In this document: in pieces, positions 11,454 to 23,082 of the stretch
Position numbering within the stretch: position 1 is the stretch's first letter
Layout of the letters: each line of letters opens with the position of its first letter
Assembly (NCBI RefSeq): GCF_009017415.1
Contig: NC_092406.1
Location: 3,162,001 to 3,226,000 of the forward strand
Direction: 5' to 3'
Origin: Aspergillus flavus
Taxonomy: Eukaryota > Ascomycota > Eurotiomycetes > Eurotiales > Aspergillaceae
DNA length: 64,000 bases
The notes under the pieces: model-generated
What the model saw: only the letters and a program-made list of their open reading frames with translations
What the model was told of the DNA's origin: nothing
Database searches by the model: none
Program-made: the position numbers and the translations under genes

Positions 11454-14400
11454 ATCAAACAGAAAAGGAAAAAAAGAGGTAGCTCAGAAGGAGAAGGGAT
11501 GAAAATCACAGGTTCAGTACTACCATCATTAACAGAAAGAGAGTGGGTCCGATAATTGTAGACTGGTAACGGTGGAGGGGAGAAGTGAGCAATCGACAAT
11601 CAACCCTTACGGTGAGAAAGGCGCTATTGCTTCCTGGTCCCCTAAGTGGGCCGACAACGGGTTGGTGATCGGGAGACAGGATGATTGACGTTTACTGCTC
11701 ATCTAAGGTTGATCTCCCTGTCAGAAAAAGGAGAATAAAACAATCATAGAGAAGGAATTTATTCTCTTTCTTCCCTTAGTTCCCGCCCCCCCTCCTTCAG
11801 TGAAAAAGAGAGATAGAAAGACTAAGAGAGACAGAGCCGGACGAGAAAAACAAAGAAAGATTTGGTAAATTTACAGTTTAATTTGAATAGCTCGGATATT
11901 TCCTGCCGTAAGGTTGTTTCGGTCATAGAATTTGCTTGGGTTTCCCACTGGCATGAGGGAGCAGGTAAGCATAACCCCTCGATATTCTCCCCGACTGTAA
12001 TAGTTGGGCAAGAAAATCTTCCGGGGAACCTAGTTGCTCTCCATAAGTACTGCTATATGGGCGGTTTTATTAGACTTTCTACCCTTATGTGTATGATAAT
12101 AACAAGACAGTACCTGGGGCAGGAGTGGGCTTTCGAGGAAAGGGTCAAAAGCGAGGAGTTGAGCTGTGTTGCAGCATATAATTTGATGCCGATTTACCCT
12201 GCAGTCAAAACTCTATTTTCCCCTTCTTTTTGGGTTTTGGTCGGCCAGATGAACGACAATACCTAAAAAATTTCGTCCGTTTGTTTCTTGTCCATTGAAA
12301 GGGACAGCACCTTTTGGGCAAATATCTTTGACGTCATTCTTGTTCAGTGCGAATTACCCGCATGTAGTGGGTACAGTTGCCAGTCTGTTGGGGGTTTCGC
12401 GACACTAAACATGACTATCGCAACAACGGCCATAACTGATACCCGACGGTCTTCCATTGTTCCTTTCCAAGGCACCTATGTAGGCTCTTCCAATCATAAT
12501 GATAAAGCGGACTAATTTTGGTTCAAAAAAAAAAAAATAGACAAGAGGTTGGTCGAGAACGGAAAAAAAGAAGAAAACCAAATGCAATGCAAAAATAAAA
12601 ATTTAAAAAAACACGGGTGTTAGAGCCATCCGCCCCGTTATACTCCAGTGTACTCCGTACAGGCACTAAAAGAAAGGCGGAGGTGGGAACTTGTACCTTC
12701 CGCCTACATGTACTAAGGACCAAGGGATTGGAATTCTATTGCAGATCCTGTTCGCCGATACAGGTCCCATACCGTACGGGCCAGGGCCGCGTACCTCATA
12801 CAGTACGTACATACTACATACCTCTATGATACGTAACAGCTGCAAAAGGTAAATAGTCCCTATCACATAGGTGGTGGATCTCATAGTGCCTGACTTAGTG
12901 TCTTCCCCGATCTGGAGCCACGCGAGCCAAACGGGGGTGAGGAAGAGGGAAAGAAAAAAGATAGAAGGAAGGATGCTGCAAGTGATCTCTTGACTTCTCA
13001 CTGGACGTGACAGGACCCATAGCTACTACTCAGATCAAGTTCTATAGGACCACCCAGAAGGATTGACAGACGGAGCAGCTACGACGTCATCGTACTTCGG
13101 CAGACAGCTATCCAATCGATCGGGGGAAGCTCAAGCAATTGGGTTCCTAGGGGATAGGGATTGTGGAAGAAAATTCCGGAAGTCAACTTGAAACTGAATC
13201 TGGTGATCCAGTGTAGCCGTTGTGTTCACAACAGCCCATACACCACCCTTACGCATAGTTCCCACGAGGGAGGATGCAACCTAAAGGCCCTAGACGGTGA
13301 ATGAGGTTCATAGGTCTCAGGGAACACTTCCCGATGGGGTAAAACAGGCTGATCGATAGCAAACAAGTTGATATTCCTCAAGTCCGGCTGTCACGAGTAT
13401 TTTCTCTCTCAAAGTAACCAACAGGTGCCACATCGAGGCCAATGTCAGTGCTTCCCCGGAGATTCCGATACGTTTGATCATTCATGCGGTGACGTACCAA
13501 ATTCCTTTTTCTTCTCTGTTTAAAATGATTTCTCTTTTGGGTTTAGATCTTTCTTTTTACTCACGTACCATATGCTAGAAGTCCAGTGCTTTCATGACCT
13601 TATCTATCTGTTTTTAATGATTTTTATTATTGTTTTGAATTAGGGTTAGGAGCAATTCCTTTGCGAAAACAAATAAAATGACAGAAGTGTTCCCCTAGTT
13701 GCTAGTGTTGGCGGGTGATGCGAAGATGTCACGATACATTATCTGGCGGTGTCGGCGCGTCACTCTTCAAATCAATGTATGTTACGCAGGATAGGACGAT
13801 TGAAAACATGGTGTCTCTCTTAGTTTATCATCGTGTCTATGTCGATGCCCATTCGGACGGACCGGAGGGAAAGAAAAAAAAAAAAAAAAACCAGAACAAC
13901 CGATGAGATGTCATGGCGATGCACCTAACGATGTATGTATGCATCAATGCTAGTCATGTGAACCTCACTTGTCCGGGGTGTTACTGCCCATGGGCATTGG
14001 GCGTTGTTAATTCTCGGGGATTATTGGGCTGTTGACACCAGTTGAGACGTTGGCACTGACTAACAAAAGTCATTTGAAAGTCAAGCCAGTCGGGTCGGTG
14101 AGTTTGTTGGCAGCTCAACGAGCAAGCCCTGCAGCAAGAATGACTTCAAGTTGCTTCTGCGATGAAGTGGAGGTGAGGGGCAATCAGGGATCGTGAAATC
14201 ACCGGCAGTAAGCGGTCAAGAGGGAGGGAGAAAAGGAGGGGCTTGCAGGTGCAGATTCCTTGGGTACACCTCCATGCAGGGCACATTTTGACAGCATCTG
14301 TCCAGATCCTGGACCATTATTACCTGTTGCCGCAGTTTATTCTTGCAGGCAACCATTTATCATAGGTCAACCAGTTGGAATACGTTCTATTAGCTTGGGC

Positions 14401-17400
14401 AGGAATGAAATGGCGGGTAAATTTCTGATACAATCAGCCTTAACGTATCACTGGCGGCGGCGGACGTGGTCGACCTTGCAGAAGGCCCATCAGGATCAGA
14501 ATCAAAATATACGGTGAGTAATAAACGATGACCTGATCGGATTACTCGGTACACAGCCACAATAATGGATTGGTAGGCAGCCATCTACAGGAAACGAGCA
14601 TTCGTGGAATATGAGGATAGGATAGGATTACCTCGGACATGTATGTGCATTACTTTACCTATACATCTCGTCATGCAAGGCTAATTCATTATCTACTTGC
14701 TGACTCTTACGGAGTATGAGTCTGCTGGCTTGAGGCGGGGTTTGGGTTGCCCCGCGATCATAATGGGCATTACCACGGCAAGAGAGAAAATACCGCAGCG
14801 TCAGGCCATTCTGTAGTTGCTCTTGAGAGGTCATAGCGAAGTTATCCGGTCATTATTCTCCTGCCGTTCAAATGATGGCGTTAACCTTTTAGGGGAGGTC
14901 AAGTTTACAGTCTTACATACGTGCAAGCCTGGTCAGAGAACTATCATTCTCCTGTCATGCTGTGGTCGGTACAGGGAAGACCCTTCTTGGTTAATTCTTT
15001 TTGCCCTTAATTAACACAATTACAGACCACTGATAAGCTCCATATCGCAAGCTCCCAAAACAAAAAGGCACCGAATTCTTGTTGGATGGAGGTTATATTG
15101 TTTTGTGGATCATTCTACTCTGTACTGTGTAAAGCCGCAGCTCTGTTCCAGACTGTCGGGACGTGACGTCGGGATGCCCTGAAAGTCAGACAAGTTCAGA
15201 TTTAGTTTTCGTACTAGTATTTTTTTTTTTTTTTAAACACTTTCACTCCAGCAAAACGACTCAAGATGATAGTCAAAGATAAATACAATTAGCAGGAAAT
15301 AAAAACTAAGGGAGGTCAGGGAGAGGAAATACAAAAAGAGCAGATAGAGAGAGTGTGACCATTTCACCGCTCAATTTCTTAATCTCCGACCGAACACAAG
15401 AATAATTGATTGGCCTCTGATAGAAGCAGGCCGGTGGGTGTACGTGGATCGATGTTTCACGATGATTATTTACTCCATATTATTAGTGTTGCAGTATCTC
15501 TTACATGTGTCGAATCTTTCTAGAATCATTCAATGTCGTATTATTCACGATAAGTTAGGCGGGAAATCAGCCCACCTGCTCTACAAATACGTAGTAAAAT
15601 TAGCGAGGCAAATGCGAGTGCGGTTGTGGCGGGTATTGTGTGTGGTTCTTGTTCAGTAGAGATGGTGGAAGGCCCCTCAGCTTACATGTCATGACAGCAG
15701 CCATCCATAGTGGCTGAGCTGAATTTACAACACGGTAGAGTATAAGGTCGCATCAGAGTAAAGTTCTTGTAGTTAGTTCTCACCTCAATGTTTTGAGATT
15801 GTTCCTTCGGACTTCCCCTTTCTCTTCCAATCCTGCCTTAACATTGTTTCTGCGGATACCGTCCACTGAGCATACATCGTAATCCTCAGGAGGCCAAAGA
15901 AAAAAACTCTGTTGAATCCACACCTACTTGTGTTACGATTGACGTCAACAATAATACCACTATTTTCAAGTGGAACAAAATATGGACTCTAGTACCCGTA
16001 CTAAGCATCTACCGAGTATGTACGGAGTACGGAGTACTACCAGCCCAAAGGTACTGACCTACCAGAAAAGGTACAGCGCAGGTATGGGAAAATCCACAGC
16101 TTTGTGCCTGGAATCGGATGCCCACCCCCGGACCAATAAATCCGTTCGCTTTGTAGATTTACGTCTACATTAGTGCGAGGTGAAACATGGTTCTGGGTCA
16201 TTAGAATGCTCATGGAAGCGGTACCTTGTTTCATTTGCTGGGACGTCACGAGCTAATTCCGGGGAAGACTTTCGGAACCAAAAAAAGTACTTCCTCGTCG
16301 TACTTCCAGTTTTGGTGATTGATGGGGGTAAAAAAATAAAATAAAATAAGAAACTCCACTCCTGCGAGTAGATGGCAAAAGAAGTACTACTATGTACTAG
16401 TTTCCAACGATTTCCGCGCTGGAATGGCAACGAGGTAATTTGTTCCCCACATGCCCTGGAAGGGAGGGAGGATAAGTACGTACGTACAAAAATCCTTGAC
16501 CGTGGCAAATTTTCCAGATTCTCAAACGGTACTAGTCAGTAGGAGTCGGAACGAAGGATCAATTATGCCGTGTGCTGTGTCGCGATATGGCCGGCCGGGC
16601 CCTTCGGGCCAGGAAAAGTCAATCCGGAAAAGGTACCAAGAATGGGGACTCAAAGTACGACGACCCCAAGTAAGGTTTGTACGTATGTATTGGAGGGGAT
16701 CCAGGCTAGCCTCTCCCGGTCCGATCTAGGAATATTAAAAACCTCCTAGTGGCAAAGACACGAAGTCAGAAAACAGACTTCCAAGGCGTACTAAAGTGTT
16801 TCTCCACCGGAATGCATGATCCGGTGCCGCGGTGACGGATAACAATCGTCCCCCAGGGGTATGGTCTTAGTCGTCCCTTAGCCCCAAAGTTTCCTGTCCC
16901 TGTCTCATAAAAATGATCACAATTAAATTGGTATGATTGATTTCTCAATTTTCGACTTGTTTACTCGTGCTAGTACGGCGACTAGTCGTAGGAATTGCTT
17001 CCCCGCCCCTTTTTTCAAGACCCTCTCTACGTAGTGCCCTACTATGATCATGTGAGGCAGGATCCTCTTTCTTTCTTTCTCTTTCCCGCTGTATCACTAC
17101 CGTATTCTCAACTGCCTATCAGCCGACCGATTGTAGACCGGATAGACTCCACTTCGGAAACACCGCTTCAACGGCTGTCTCGCTTGTGTTCCAACTTGTT
17201 TTCCGTCTCGCAAACATACCCAAATGGGGAACTTTAGCCCTCCATTGAAGGATCTTACATAGTATTTCTCAAGTATATACCTAGTAGTAATCAAAGTACT
17301 TCGTGCACCTCTGCGTCAAGTCCAATCATAGGCTCGATCCTTTCTCTCCAGGAAGATCATGTGCTGATCTATATCACGCTAGCCCACGCTAGATTTCAGA

Positions 17401-20400
17401 TTTACTTTGCAGGTGCATCTCCTGTGATAGTGAACGACCAATAACTCAAAAGATCCCATTGGATCTATCACGGCCCAACAATCTAGATCCTACAGTCATC
17501 TACTTAGGTATCAAGTACCACTGTACAATTTGCAGGGTTAAGATGTGATGACAACCTAATTTTAGCCCTCTTTGGAGACTAAGCCGATCAGTGACCCCTG
17601 TGTGGTCAATTCTGTTGCTTACACTGTATGCACGTCTGTACATATGTACATACAGGTGGAGCCTTGCCATATCACAAAGAGATGATATCGATCCCAAGTG
17701 GACGGATTTATGCATGCTGGGCACGTAATCCATTATTTCATTATGATCACATTATAGACCTTCATCAACTTATCTACACCTTCATGCTTTGTTTGTTCCA
17801 GGTTTATAGCCACCAGGTCACACAAACCTGTTTGACCTGACCAGCTACGCTGTCTTACAGCCTGTATATCTGCCCAAATGTCGCATTTCCTTGTGGATGC
17901 ACAATAGCCCAGCATCTTTCCAGCCGCATGGTATGTATAATCATTACGGGCAATCGCTGAGATGCACTCTTACCATTTACCTATTGTGGACTTTGCAAGA
18001 TACGGAGAGATCAACCTTAATCTAGATAATCGATCATACTTGATTTGTCACAGCTGTCAAATATGCATGCAATTTAGAACCAGGGTGTTTTTTTTTTTTC
18101 TTTTCATTTTCATTTTCTTGTTGTTTTATTGTTTACTCCATTGTTCCTTGTTCGACGCATTATCTCCTAACTAGCGCTTGTTGTCGATCGTGCTCATACC
18201 GGATACAAATTTTTTCCACCGGTTTGTATTCTGGCCGACCACCTCATCCATTGATTCATGCTGACCTTGGTAATGCTGGCGAATTTCCCTCAGGAAGAAA
18301 CGCCTTGCCAAGTACGCCAGGTATGAGGTGCAGAATTTCCAGCAAGGTATGTTGCTATCCCTACGGTGATGACGCATCAAAGTAGGCCTGCTAGTGGTAC
18401 CATATTGCATTGGACCAGGGTTCCTTTGTGGTTCTGCGAAGCTGCCTTACTGTTTTAAGACTTCCGGACTGCGATGACGGATTCTAGACCCTCGTAAGTC
18501 TAGGCCTCTAGAGCCAGGATACCCGTTATCAGTGAACGGTTCATAGGGAACCATGACAACAATCCGCCGAAATCAGAAGATATGGAAAAGAAAATATGAT
18601 CCAACACCCAGTCCAGACTTCTAGACGCCACAACGAAGTCCCGAGTGAATCATGGATGGATTCCTTTGTGCATTGGTGAAGTGAGGCCGTCGATAAGCTA
18701 GTCTAGCGTAAGCTCAGATCGCATAGTCAAGCGCTAGAGGCGATCCTTTGCCCCAGAATTGGCCTCGCCCCCGGAAGCTGGCAAAAGTACGGACTCGTTC
18801 TTCGGGTCTGGACTCTGGACTGGCCTCGTTAATAAATTTTTTCGTCATGCGCGATTCACGTCCCGCATCCCGGCCAGGAAAAATTCCCCCATCTTACCCC
18901 CCCATCTTGACCAAACTCTAGATGGAAGGGTTCCATGGATCGAATTTACCGATCGTAAGGTAGCTCAGCTGGGTGTGCGTACGTGCTTAACTACCCATAT
19001 GCTGAAACTCAGTCGGCAGAGCATCTCCGGCCAGGCTGATTGGTTCACTTGATCTGTCACCATCACATTTTCCAAATATCGATTCGCGAAGACGGCGAAT
19101 GATCGAGGTCGATCTATGGATTACTAGGAACATCCTTGTTGATCAGCCAGGAACTAAGCATATCGACTTTTTTTAGTTCGCAGAGAGCTCCAAACCCTAT
19201 TCGTATCCATCGTGTGAAGGATTCAATCATACGCTATTGGCGCCTCGTCTATTAGTCCCGCCCCACCAGCTGAATATCAATATGTGACATGTCCACTGCG
19301 CAATCTATCTATTATTAATTACTGGAGCTGATGTGATAGACAATGCCATTATGAGGAGTTCGTTGGATGGTTGTCGCTTATTCGCAATCTCCGTTATTCC
19401 GTAGTTGTGGTGTACCGGTAGAATCAGTCTTGGGGCTTGCTTGCTGCGGTGCGGCGGCGCCATGCAGCTGTCTTCATGAAGCGAGGGCATATCATCGAAG
19501 GTCAATAACGGACAAATGGTACTACTGGTAACTCACACAGTATCCAGTCTAATGATCTATTGCAGTTGCTGCTGCTACATTCGTCGCATTACTGTATGCT
19601 GTCCGGCGCAATCACGCTGGTAGCGCGCGCTATCTCCTCGGAACTCTGCCCCTGCCATTATTTGCTTGATAGTAGTACCATGTGCAATCACTTTCGACGC
19701 TTAGCCTCATTCTACATGCTCGGCTATGGCGGTTAAGAATCTTATTTGGAGCGTTTGCTCGGGTCATGGGAGACCAGGATCTCGTCGAGCTACAGTAGAC
19801 TTCTACCATCATAGCCTGCAAGTAAAGACAAGGTATACCACATGCCTTACATTATCCTTGCCCTATGCACAGTTTATCACTATCACTGGCCTTAGTCTTC
19901 TCGCGAGTGTCCACTTGGCGCTGTGCTGTATTTGACTCCTTGTTCTACGGCCGACAATGCTAGTCAATCATACAACACTTGATTATCGCCATGTGATACT
20001 CGCGGGGGATCACGGATTAGCTTCATAGTTACTATGGTAGCCAGGAGAGAATGTAAGCCAATAGTACCCGTACCTTGCAGTGGTTATTGCAATCTCGTAA
20101 GACAACCGTTCAACGGTTACACAGCAAGAATGGTCTAGAGCTATAGCACAGGGTCTTCCATTATACATATGTTTTAATCACAGCATGGTATCGGATTCTC
20201 TGTCGTGTGAATGTCTCATCCAGCATTTGCAGTGGTGATGCGCCGCAACCGCTAGTCAGGCGCGAACTATTGTGAACACGTAGTTCATTTGTTAGTTAAT
20301 CATGTGCGCCTGTAGGGCTATATGTATAGTTGACGTTGTAACTCACATATAACAAGCTACCAAATATCATATCTTGCGCAGGGATCGGGCTTCGTGATTT

Positions 20401-21021
20401 TAGTTGGAGGGTATAGCCTGTCTATCTTATATATTGAAACGGTCGTAGGGTTACATTGAGCTGCAAGGAACTATGGAACGGAGATTGAAGCATAGATACC
20501 CTAAGCAAGCCGGATGGCGTCTCTTTTCAATCCGTCCGGATGCCAAAAGTACTCAATAAGCAAATCTGCTATAGTTCTTTCGAATTGTCTGGTTTCTATT
20601 TCAAGAATGTAACCTTTTGTATGGATTAGGGTAGCAATGGAAGGTGTTTTCGACCATAAATATCTACAGCACATTCTAGACCACGAATTTCAATTAGTCA
20701 GGCCCAAATTCAAACACAACTCTTGACGAAAGTCACTGTCCTTGGATGGTTGTCAAAAGTCCATTGTTGTCTTATTTAGAAGGCATCGATATGTATCGTT
20801 TATCATCAGGTGCTGATAAGGTCACGTGTGATGCAGGTTTGCTCCAGAGCTATGACAACATCGACTATCAGATACACTATTCACAATTACTCGGAAGAAA
20901 AGTGCTTTGCAAGTCAGACGGAAGAAGGAAAATGCTTTTAGATTGACTTTAGGCTTACCTCCCAGGCTTTCTATTGACCAATTACTCATCCTAGTACGAG
21001 CGACACAGCTTGTGCTGCACA

Positions 21022-22674
21022 ATGACGACGCAACGATTATATTTATCACGAACCCTCCCTTCTTTCCTCCGACGCCCTGTTCATATACCGATTAGGAAAG
21101 GGTCTATAGGACTTTCCTGGAAATGCCATCGACAGTACAGCACAGGAGCTGAGTCCGTGCAACCAGCAGAAACCCCTACCTCTCCCGACCAGCCTTCCAT
21201 ACCTTCACATCTCAATCCGTCTCCTGAAGACTATTCCCGGTTCATTTTCCAAGATAAATGTCGCTCAGTAATTTACGCAGGCGCAGGCGGTAACGGATGT
21301 GTTTCGTTCCTCCGAGAGAAATACGTTGAAGAAGGCCCGCCGAATGGCGGCGATGGCGGCAGTGGTGGGAGCATCTACATCCAGGCCATTGAGGGGATTA
21401 CGAGTCTACATAAGCTTGCTCGCAGGGGCGTCATAAAGGCTGGACGCGGGAAGAATGGACAGGGTAAGAGCAAAGGCGGCAGACGTGGCGAGGATATTCT
21501 CCTTCAGGTGCCTGTTGGTACAGTGGTGCGTGAAGTGAGCAGATATGATCCAGTTGCTGAGGAATGGGCACTTCGGAAAAGGCAGAGAGCTCAGGAGAAA
21601 ACCGAGGAGGTCGACGAACTAGACGAAATTGGGCTGCCATCTATTCGTCATGATCGATGGGTACTTTATCCAGGGGCGAATCCTTCAGATTTCTTGACCA
21701 CGGTATTTCCAAGGAACCCACCTAGGAGACAGCAAATCGCCGCCTTGGAACCAAAAGCCCCGATTCATCTCGATCTGTCGCAACACATGGATAAACCTAT
21801 CTTGCTCGCCGCCGGGGGTGTCGGGGGCTTGGGAAACCCGCATTGGGTGTCCCGTTCGATTAATCGACCGAAATTTGCCTCTAGAGGAGAAGGTGGCATG
21901 CGCCTTGAATTAGAATTTGAGTTGAAGCTACTCGCCGATGTTGGGCTCGTTGGGAAGCCTAACGCTGGCAAGAGTACGCTGCTACGATCGTTGACCAACA
22001 GTCGCACACGGATTGGGAACTGGGAATTCACAACACTGTCGCCTAACATCGGAACGGTCGTCATCGATGATTTTAAAGGACGGCCACTTGTTGAGTCCAA
22101 GGGAAAGACCCCGCGAACTAACTTTACCATTGCCGATATTCCTGGCTTGATTGAAAATGCACATCTCGACCGTGGCTTGGGCCTAGGTTTTCTGCGACAT
22201 ATCGAGCGGGCGGGTATCCTGGCTTTTGTGGTGGATCTTAGTGCTGGAGACCCCATCCAAGGACTTAAGAACTTATGGCATGAACTCGGCGAGTACGAAC
22301 GGATACGTGACAGAGAACCAGTGCTTAAAGATGAAGATGGCTCCCTATCATGGGTTCCTCCGTCACATGGTTTACCTGAGCTGCAATCAGAAATTCCTGA
22401 AACGTTCTCTAACTCAGAGCTCCCCGACCTTACTCTCCCCCCAATCCATACAAAACCCTGGTTCGTTGTGGCTACCAAGGCTGACCTGCCAGAGACTCAA
22501 GAGCAGTTTAAGAAGCTACGCGACTATCTTTCAGCTGTGGAGAAGGCTCAGGTTGAGCATCCTGGAGGTCATCCTGATGGCTGGAGAGAGAAGATATATG
22601 CTGTTCCGGTGAGCGCCATGCGAGGCGAAGGTGTTCAGAGCATTCCAAAACTGGTGATGGAGTTCCTGCAATGA
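21022..22674 (+). CDS. mtg2: Mitochondrial Obg-family GTPase (Mtg2-like)
   Basis: A single exon of 550 aa starts at the ATG in CACAATGACGACG; upstream in-frame codons lack an ATG. The N-terminus (MTTQRLYLSRTLPSFLRR) is basic and free of acidic residues, as a mitochondrial presequence should be. The glycine-rich Obg fold covers about residues 75-280 (GAGGNGCVSFLREKYVEEG, GGDGGSGGS, GAGG-like repeats). The G domain follows with the P-loop GKPNAGKST (about 311-319), the G3 motif DIPG (about 372), the G4 motif TKAD (about 485) and a G5-like SAMRGEG near the end. Family members act in late assembly of the mitochondrial large ribosomal subunit. A charged insertion (about residues 190-215) interrupts the Obg fold, which is common in fungal versions. 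Confidence 0.92.
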   Translation: MTTQRLYLSRTLPSFLRRPVHIPIRKGSIGLSWKCHRQYSTGAESVQPAETPTSPDQPSIPSHLNPSPEDYSRFIFQDKCRSVIYAGAGGNGCVSFLREKYVEEGPPNGGDGGSGGSIYIQAIEGITSLHKLARRGVIKAGRGKNGQGKSKGGRRGEDILLQVPVGTVVREVSRYDPVAEEWALRKRQRAQEKTEEVDELDEIGLPSIRHDRWVLYPGANPSDFLTTVFPRNPPRRQQIAALEPKAPIHLDLSQHMDKPILLAAGGVGGLGNPHWVSRSINRPKFASRGEGGMRLELEFELKLLADVGLVGKPNAGKSTLLRSLTNSRTRIGNWEFTTLSPNIGTVVIDDFKGRPLVESKGKTPRTNFTIADIPGLIENAHLDRGLGLGFLRHIERAGILAFVVDLSAGDPIQGLKNLWHELGEYERIRDREPVLKDEDGSLSWVPPSHGLPELQSEIPETFSNSELPDLTLPPIHTKPWFVVATKADLPETQEQFKKLRDYLSAVEKAQVEHPGGHPDGWREKIYAVPVSAMRGEGVQSIPKLVMEFLQ

Positions 22675-23082
22675 TCGCCATCGGATCGGCAAATACAGCT
22701 AGGACTGCGAGTAGCATTCACTATAAGTCGATATCCTCCTGGCTTCAATCTTTGTATTTATAGGATCCTTGTATATTATTCACATTGAAGATATTTAAGA
22801 ACTTCACGCAACTATTTACTTGAATAACCTCAAAATTATGAATTGCTGTAGTCTTCACTGTAAGCTACTAAATAGTGCGACCGGACTTAAAATATAATCC
22901 CCGCATGACGTTGCGGTAAAATAAGAGTGTACAGAAAAAAAAAAATTAAGTGTGGCCACAACAAATGCAACACTCATCACTTACAAACCACCATTATCTT
23001 ACCATACCCTCACTTACAAATTGGTGCCGGCGATAGCAATTCTATCCGGGTATTGTCTCTCAAGCCTCTCACCAGAGAGACA
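22675..23082. other. Intergenic between Mtg2 and JmjC genes
   Basis: A short tandem spacer. It carries an A-run at about 22935-22945 and presumably the promoter of the JmjC gene. An in-frame extension upstream of 23083 has no ATG. Confidence 0.5.

Larger units (their letters stand above)
9975..21021. other. Large gene-poor intergenic region, no supported gene
   Basis: Over 11 kb contain only short open frames (the longest is 134 codons at 11862-12266), none with domain signatures, splice-supported extension or family resemblance. Base composition is mixed and not uniformly AT-rich, so it does not look like a centromere or heavily RIP-mutated repeats. It holds low-complexity runs, repeated TACGGAGTA words and a telomere-like 11-mer. 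It could contain non-coding RNA genes or long regulatory DNA, but I cannot place any boundaries. Confidence 0.5.

Noticed and set aside
11862..12266. 134-codon open frame in the gene-poor region
   Set aside because: No ATG-context support, no family or domain pattern, no partner exons; composition looks random.
16595..16615. GC-rich inverted repeat GGCCC-TTC-GGGCC
   Set aside because: A five-base stem without a T-run or neighbouring gene end; too short to call a functional hairpin.
22927..23082. 52-codon upstream extension of the JmjC protein
   Set aside because: It begins at a GTG, has no ATG, and reads through an A-run typical of promoter or leader DNA.
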